From Molanna angustata (lineage: Eukaryota; Arthropoda; Insecta; Trichoptera; Molannidae): a DNA stretch of 64,000 bases. The position numbers and the translations under genes are program-made. Below the pieces are notes generated by a model that worked only from the letters and a program-made list of their open reading frames with translations, made no database searches and had not been told where the DNA came from. The stretch spans positions 17,431,381 through 17,495,380 of the forward strand of contig OY754975.1 in NCBI GenBank assembly GCA_963576475.1. Reading direction: 5' to 3'. Below are positions 59,632 to 64,000 of this stretch, piece after piece. How positions within the stretch are numbered: the first letter of the stretch is position 1; each line of letters opens with the position of its first letter.

Positions 59632-61627
59632 GATTACAATTCAAATTAAAAGATGAGAATATTTTTTTAAAGTTACCACTGTTCAAAGCTTGCTTGACTT
59701 TTGAAACATAAATGTGAGAAAATTTAAAATTGTTATGCTTTGAATTTTTGGAAAAGAAAAAAAAAATTAATCCAATTTTGCTACTAAATGTTTTGTTTAA
59801 AATTTGATGCACTACCTATATTCTTTTTAAAATTATTAAAGTATAATTTTTTAAAAAAAAAAAAATGAATATCGATAAAACTTTTGTATAAATAAATAAA
59901 ATTTTTGAATAACAATAAAATTTATTTGTAAAACTTAAGTATTTTGTTCAAATTATTCGCGAAAAAATATTTTTACGATTATTTTTTTAAAGTTGGAATT
60001 TTCTAAGTCCCATATGTATATTATTTATGATTAAATTAATAAATGGAAATTATCGTTTTTTATTATCTGTACACATAATTGATCTTAATTTCTTGCTATA
60101 TTATTAAATGGTTACAGTCAAATAATAATAAAATATTTTAATAATCGTTCTGAAAATACAGTTCATTAATATTTGCACAACATTAAAAATATATACGGAG
60201 TATTGTACTGCGCTATTTCCGTTTAGCTTAACTGCGTATAATTAAAAGGGCGGGTTTTTTGTATCTTTTTTTTCACTGACAGTAGCTACTAGTATTTATT
60301 TTTTTTGCGGCGTATATTATTTGGTGAGAATAATAATAATAATACTGCTCGCACTATGCGACGACGATTTGTCGCTAGGCGAATTCGACTATCGTCTATG
60401 TTTATATTATAAATTCAATTTTCAACACCAAAATAATTAGGTATTGTTCAAACTAAATAAAAATTTCACTTAATTTAATGTAAAATAAAAATGTTACAAT
60501 GATTATTGATGTTTTTAATCAAATAAAAATTAAATTAAGTTAGTTTTACGATTTAAATTTGAATTTAGCAATTTTTATTTCAGTAGGTATTCAAAAAAAC
60601 AAATTATACTTTACTGCAACGGCTTTTTTAAATGAATTTAAAATAAGAATGACACACTAAATAGAAACAATATTACTTAGCTTGTTGAATTTTTTTTTAA
60701 TCTTTTCTCTGGTTTTTGCTCCTTTTATTTCACATTTAGTTTTTCATCCAAGTTTGATTATCGTTTTGTTCCCTCTTTTTTTTTACAATAGTTACAGCTT
60801 TCAATCAAAATGATTGGGTTTTTGCTTTTTTTCTCCAATTCGATGTTTCATATGAAAGAAAAAACACAAGTAATTAGTACATATAATTACGATAGTGTAA
60901 TTTGTAATTTGTGAGAACACTATTTTTTACAAAAAGAAACTGATTTTATGTTACAATTGGTCACAATGAAGATTTACAAGTTATTTAAAAATTGTAAGAA
61001 TAAGAATGTTAAAATGATTTCTTTCAATTTTTTTTAAAAAAACACTGATTTTTCTTTTTTAAATTGTTAAAATGTTTGTGCGAACTGCACCAAATTCACA
61101 CAATATTACTTCTTTTAGAATGTTAAAATATTACAATAAAATACGATTAAAATGCGATAAAATAAAATAATAGTTGTTCATACAACAATTTTTTTAAAAA
61201 AATAAATACCATAAGGTATGACATGTACTAAATTTTAATATTACGAAGATTTATTATAAAAAAAATTAACGCTTAACCACGGGGCCTTTTGCGTTGGAAA
61301 AATTTAAATTATTGTCAAAATTTACACATACCTTTCACGGTATTTGGCTGTCCGTGATGATCCAAATCCGTCCCTGCCACCGTTTCGAGAGAATAATTAC
61401 ACTTATTTATTGCCTACCCAATTCTACTGTCCGCGATGTATATAAAAACGAACGGAAAAAAATAGAGCGTACTACTATGAGGAAAAAAAATAACTAATGA
61501 CCATACCAATGTTATTTACCAATGTTATAAATGACTTTAAAGAAATGTATATGTAATTTGGAGGAATAATATGTAACAAAACAATTTTCTACTAAAATAT
61601 GCTAAAAATTCAAACAAAAATACATTA
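59632..61627 (-). other. Long non-coding 5' leader of Gypsy copy 2
   Basis: About 2 kb, the same as 51962-53957 apart from substitutions at 61035 and 61277 found by eye. Confidence 0.8.
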
Positions 61628-61630
61628 AAA

Positions 61631-61645
61631 ACGTCGGGGTCACCA
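61631..61645 (-). promoter_or_regulatory. Primer-binding site (tRNA-Trp), copy 2
   Basis: TGGTGACCCCGACGT on the minus strand, one base inside LTR 3. Confidence 0.8.
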
Positions 61646-61646
61646 A

Positions 61647-62065
61647 TGTTACTATTGCCGTGCAGAGGGTGTCTTTATGAGGAGCTCGACTATTGGGATC
61701 GAACCAGTTGATCGGCTAAATACTTCTGCGTGTTCTTTAACCATGCACGACTGTAACCGACAATAGAATTGGGTATTTAAATAGACATATAAATAAGAAC
61801 TCAAAGATTAAAACTTACTGGATTTATTCACAAAGTTATTAACACAATGATACTGGTATTACGCGAAGATTATAAATATTAAAACTCAATAAATTTAAAC
61901 GACTACAGGAACGTGGCTGGGTCGTAACGAATTCCGGTCAGGGGAGAAGCTGGTAGGCAGGAACGAACTTGAATTCCGATAAACGGTCCGTCGCATCTAT
62001 TATAGCTGGCGTGACGTCACCGATTGTGCGCGCGCCGATTTTCCGAAATGTGATAGGTCTTGCCA
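61647..62065 (-). repeat. LTR 3 (5' LTR of copy 2)
   Basis: 419 bp, ends GTCTTGCCA and is followed by TAGTAG. It differs from LTR 2 by one visible base (T at 61693 against C at 54023). Confidence 0.95.
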
Positions 62066-62071
62066 TAGTAG

Positions 62072-62640
62072 GTACCTAGTTCTAATTAGACCAAAAGTAA
62101 AATAATGGGTTTTGGGTTTCTTTGGTATTTTCATGCATTGCAATATATCGACCACAATACTATTATATCAAACTTAAAATGAATTCATTTCAAGAAATTA
62201 TAAATAAATAGAAAATTTACTATCATAGAAATACTTTTTCAATTTCATGTTAATTGAAAAATTGAGATATCCAACTAGAATCCAATAATGAATTTGTGTA
62301 TTTCATATTTGTCTATTGAAATTGATTTAACTTTTAACATTTATATTTTAAAATCGGCTGGGAGTGTTCTTTAAATTCTTGTTTATGATGTAAACGTAAA
62401 TTGCAACCAGAGGCTTTCACTTTGCAGAATTAATGATAATAATCCGAATCATTCCTTCGACTAACTTACCGACAGACGGACAGAACCATTGTCGGTTAAA
62501 TCGTTGTAATCTATGATTATCATCATTTGACTATTTCTTTAAATCATATTTTGGTTCTGTAATTTTTTTTTCCTTTATTTTTAATGTAGAACATAAAATA
62601 AATAAATTGATTTCTCTATTTACGTGAATTGTATAGAAAA
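62072..62640. other. Intergenic, nothing recognised
   Basis: AT-rich; no gene or repeat terminus recognised. Confidence 0.55.
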
Positions 62641-62681
62641 CGTTCTAGGTCGCCATTTCAACACTACAGCGACCTAGAACG
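62641..62681. repeat. 13-bp perfect inverted repeat at a LINE junction
   Basis: CGTTCTAGGTCGC (62641-62653) and GCGACCTAGAACG (62669-62681), 15 bases apart. The right arm is the first part of the LINE fragment. Confidence 0.9.
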
Positions 62682-62834
62682 GGCAGAAGAGGTGTTGTAA
62701 GCCCTCAATCAAGGTGGCTGACGATATCAAAAGAGTGGCTGGAGGCGGATGGATACAGTCCCAGGATAGGGAACTGTGGAAGTCTCAAAGAGAGGCCTAT
62801 GTTCATTATTGGACGAAGATGAAAGAAGTATAGA
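62663..62834 (+). pseudogene. RTE-type LINE 3' terminal fragment
   Basis: RPRTGRRGVVSPQSRW, then after a frame change DDIKRVAGGGWIQSQDRELW and KSQREAYVHYWTKMKEV, stop. This is the same C-terminal block as the RTE fragment at 7.24-7.42 kb. About 57 codons remain. Confidence 0.8.
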
Positions 62835-62964
62835 AAACATGTAATTAATGTGCATTGTAAATAAAAATATATATAAAAATAAAGTATATTCGCTAAAATA
62901 AGTCTTAGATGCAACCTCAATGAATGTACTATAATAAAATATATACATTCATTAAGTTTGCATA

Positions 62965-63008
62965 TTATAGCACCGCCGTTTATAAATACAAGGGCGCTAT
63001 TGCATAAT
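62965..63008 (-). repeat. CR1/L2-like 3'-tail trace
   Basis: In reverse complement: AATAGCGCCCTTGTATTTAT, then AAACGGCGGTGCTATAAT. It resembles the AGCGCCCTTGA...AACGGCGCTAT stem-loop at 23.23 and 43.8 kb. Confidence 0.5.
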
Positions 63009-63103
63009 TTTTGGCTTTTACGACAGTCTTAAATATTTAATATACTTACTGAAGATGTCAAAACTGCGCTCCATATAAATATTTAAGAGGATAATTTATT
63101 TTT

Positions 63104-63196
63104 AGGTTCGTTAATACTAATTTGGTTATTTAACCTCTAGGTTCATTGATACGAATTTATTTATTTAACGTCTAGGTTCGTTAATACGAAAACCGG
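63104..63196 (+). repeat. 35-bp tandem repeat, 2.6 copies
   Basis: Units at 63104, 63139 and 63174 start AGGTTCGTTAATAC or AGGTTCATTGATAC and contain TTATTTAAC. Diverged by several substitutions. Confidence 0.85.
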
Positions 63197-63444
63197 TTTA
63201 AAATAAATAGTTATAGTAAGTCACGTTATTAACTCAATCCGATTGCATTATTTTTTATCGTTACTTTAATTGAATTGTTGTGATCTAGGTGATTTATAAT
63301 GTACGATCGACTTCTTTCTTGTTCAAATAATTCAGCAATCAACAATAACTTTTATTCCACACTCATTCGATGTGACTTTCCGGCAAAAGAGATGTTGGAT
63401 CAAACTTTTAAACGAAAACATTAGTTATTTATAAGAAAATTTTA

Positions 63445-63605
63445 GATGGGTGGTGGCAGAACGGTTAGCACGCTGGGTTTGTAATCCAGTGGTCGTGAGT
63501 TCGAATCCTGCCACGACTGATTTTGTTCACCTATAGCACAAGCATTTATGCTTAATTTAGGGAATGTATGAGGGTGTATATATACTTATTTCAAGGACAT
63601 ATTCA
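63445..63605 (+). mobile_element. tRNA-Thr-derived SINE, copy 3
   Basis: A box TGGCAGAACGGTTAGCACGC, anticodon arm CTGGG-TTTGTAA-TCCAG (TGT, Thr), B box GTTCGAATCC, then the body TTCACCTATAGCACAAGCAT, TTATGCTTAATTTAGGGAAT and GTATGAGGGTGTATATATAC. Same family as 10450-10609 and 23053-23315. The LINE-type tail of the 23-kb copy is missing, so this copy is probably 3'-truncated. Confidence 0.85.
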
Positions 63606-64000
63606 TGCTTTAAAAAATATATTGTATTGATTGATTACAATTAAAAATATTTTTTCATTTATTATCAATAAAAATGTGTCAATAAATAAATCTGCTCTAT
63701 AAAAAAATGTACAATGATAAAATAAGGTGTACCTACCAATGAATTTACGAAAAGTACTAGGATGAGGAAGTAGTATTTTAACATATAGCAACACGTAAAT
63801 ACAAATGAAAATCTAATAACAAATGTCCGATTTTTGTGCGCTCACTTTGCTACTCCCAAGACTGGTTGGTCGTTTCACACCCACATCACGACATTTATGT
63901 TTATAAATGTTCTTGCTGATGTCGCCTGAATTAAACGAAGAATGCGAAAAAAAATAAAAAATGAGGTATGTCTAAATTTCAACACACAGGCTACTTTTTG
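63606..64000. other. Intergenic, nothing recognised
   Basis: AT-rich to the window end. No recognised feature. Confidence 0.5.

Larger units (their letters stand above)
46301..62071 (-). mobile_element. Tandem Ty3/Gypsy array: LTR-int-LTR-int-LTR
   Basis: Two complete elements on the minus strand share the middle LTR. The period is exactly 7,670 bp. The outermost LTRs are flanked by the same hexamer, TAGTAG (46301-46306 and 62066-62071), the expected target-site duplication of a single integration. The outer junctions have TG...CA termini. Differences found by eye between the units are very few (LTR 46551 vs 54221; pol 49283 vs 56953; leader 53365 vs 61035 and 53607 vs 61277; LTR 54023 vs 61693). 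A tandem like this can arise by unequal LTR-LTR recombination after one insertion, or by assembly duplication. No env is present. Confidence 0.93.

Overview
The window looks like AT-rich, repeat-dominated DNA from an insect nuclear genome, most likely a lepidopteran. The reasons are frequent GTAGGTAC/TACCTAC-type motifs, RTE- and CR1/L2-like LINE remnants, tRNA-derived SINEs, PIF/Harbinger and Tc1/mariner relics, Helitron-like ends, and a Ty3/Gypsy element of the kind I associate with the CsRn1/Kabuki group. The order is inferred from this repeat content, not from a host gene. I recognise no intact host protein gene. The only host-gene-like signal is a GC-rich minus-strand stretch at about 38.5-38.75 kb with a TATA-like box and a strong splice donor, possibly a 5' exon or promoter.

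Layout. 0-10 kb: a (TA)n tract inside a direct duplication; a 2.4-kb element with long inverted termini and a decayed, unclassified transposase-like gene; a hAT-like MITE; a 130-bp hairpin; an RTE LINE 3' fragment; a 30-bp tandem array in which every unit carries a pol III B-box-like motif; a 677-bp foldback. 10-24 kb: a tRNA-Thr-like SINE, LINE 3' fragments at 11.5-12.2 and 14.6-15.8 kb, a MITE at 12.5 kb, an unclassified repeat family at 17.1-18.0 kb, a DD41D mariner-like transposon with a broken transposase (19.5-20.8 kb), and a SINE ending in a LINE-type 3' tail (23.05-23.3 kb). 26-33.6 kb: a 2.2-kb LINE with a frameshifted reverse transcriptase, a Helitron-like element, a PIF/Harbinger deletion derivative with TAA target duplication, and a palindromic TA-flanked MITE. 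35-45 kb: copies of an unclassified 0.5-0.6-kb repeat, a GC-rich minisatellite ending at a Helitron-like terminus, tRNA-like SINE heads and more LINE ends.

46.3-62.1 kb is the main object: two nearly identical Ty3/Gypsy retrotransposons on the minus strand, joined as LTR-internal-LTR-internal-LTR with a period of exactly 7,670 bp. All three LTRs are 419 bp, begin TG and end CA on the + strand, and the whole array is flanked by one 6-bp direct repeat, TAGTAG. Each unit has an intact gag (328 codons, CHCC zinc motif) and pol (1,050 codons: protease, reverse transcriptase, RNase H, integrase), a primer-binding site matching tRNA-Trp, a candidate -1 frameshift site, about 2 kb of non-coding leader and about 1.1 kb of non-coding 3' DNA. 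No env is visible. The rest, to 64 kb, holds a LINE 3' fragment, a 35-bp tandem repeat and another tRNA-Thr-like SINE.

How the parts relate: the autonomous elements (Gypsy, LINEs) carry the enzymes; SINEs and MITEs carry only ends. Two sets of elements share 3' ends with LINEs in the same window, which fits LINE-driven mobilisation of SINEs. All alignments were made by eye; no search was run.
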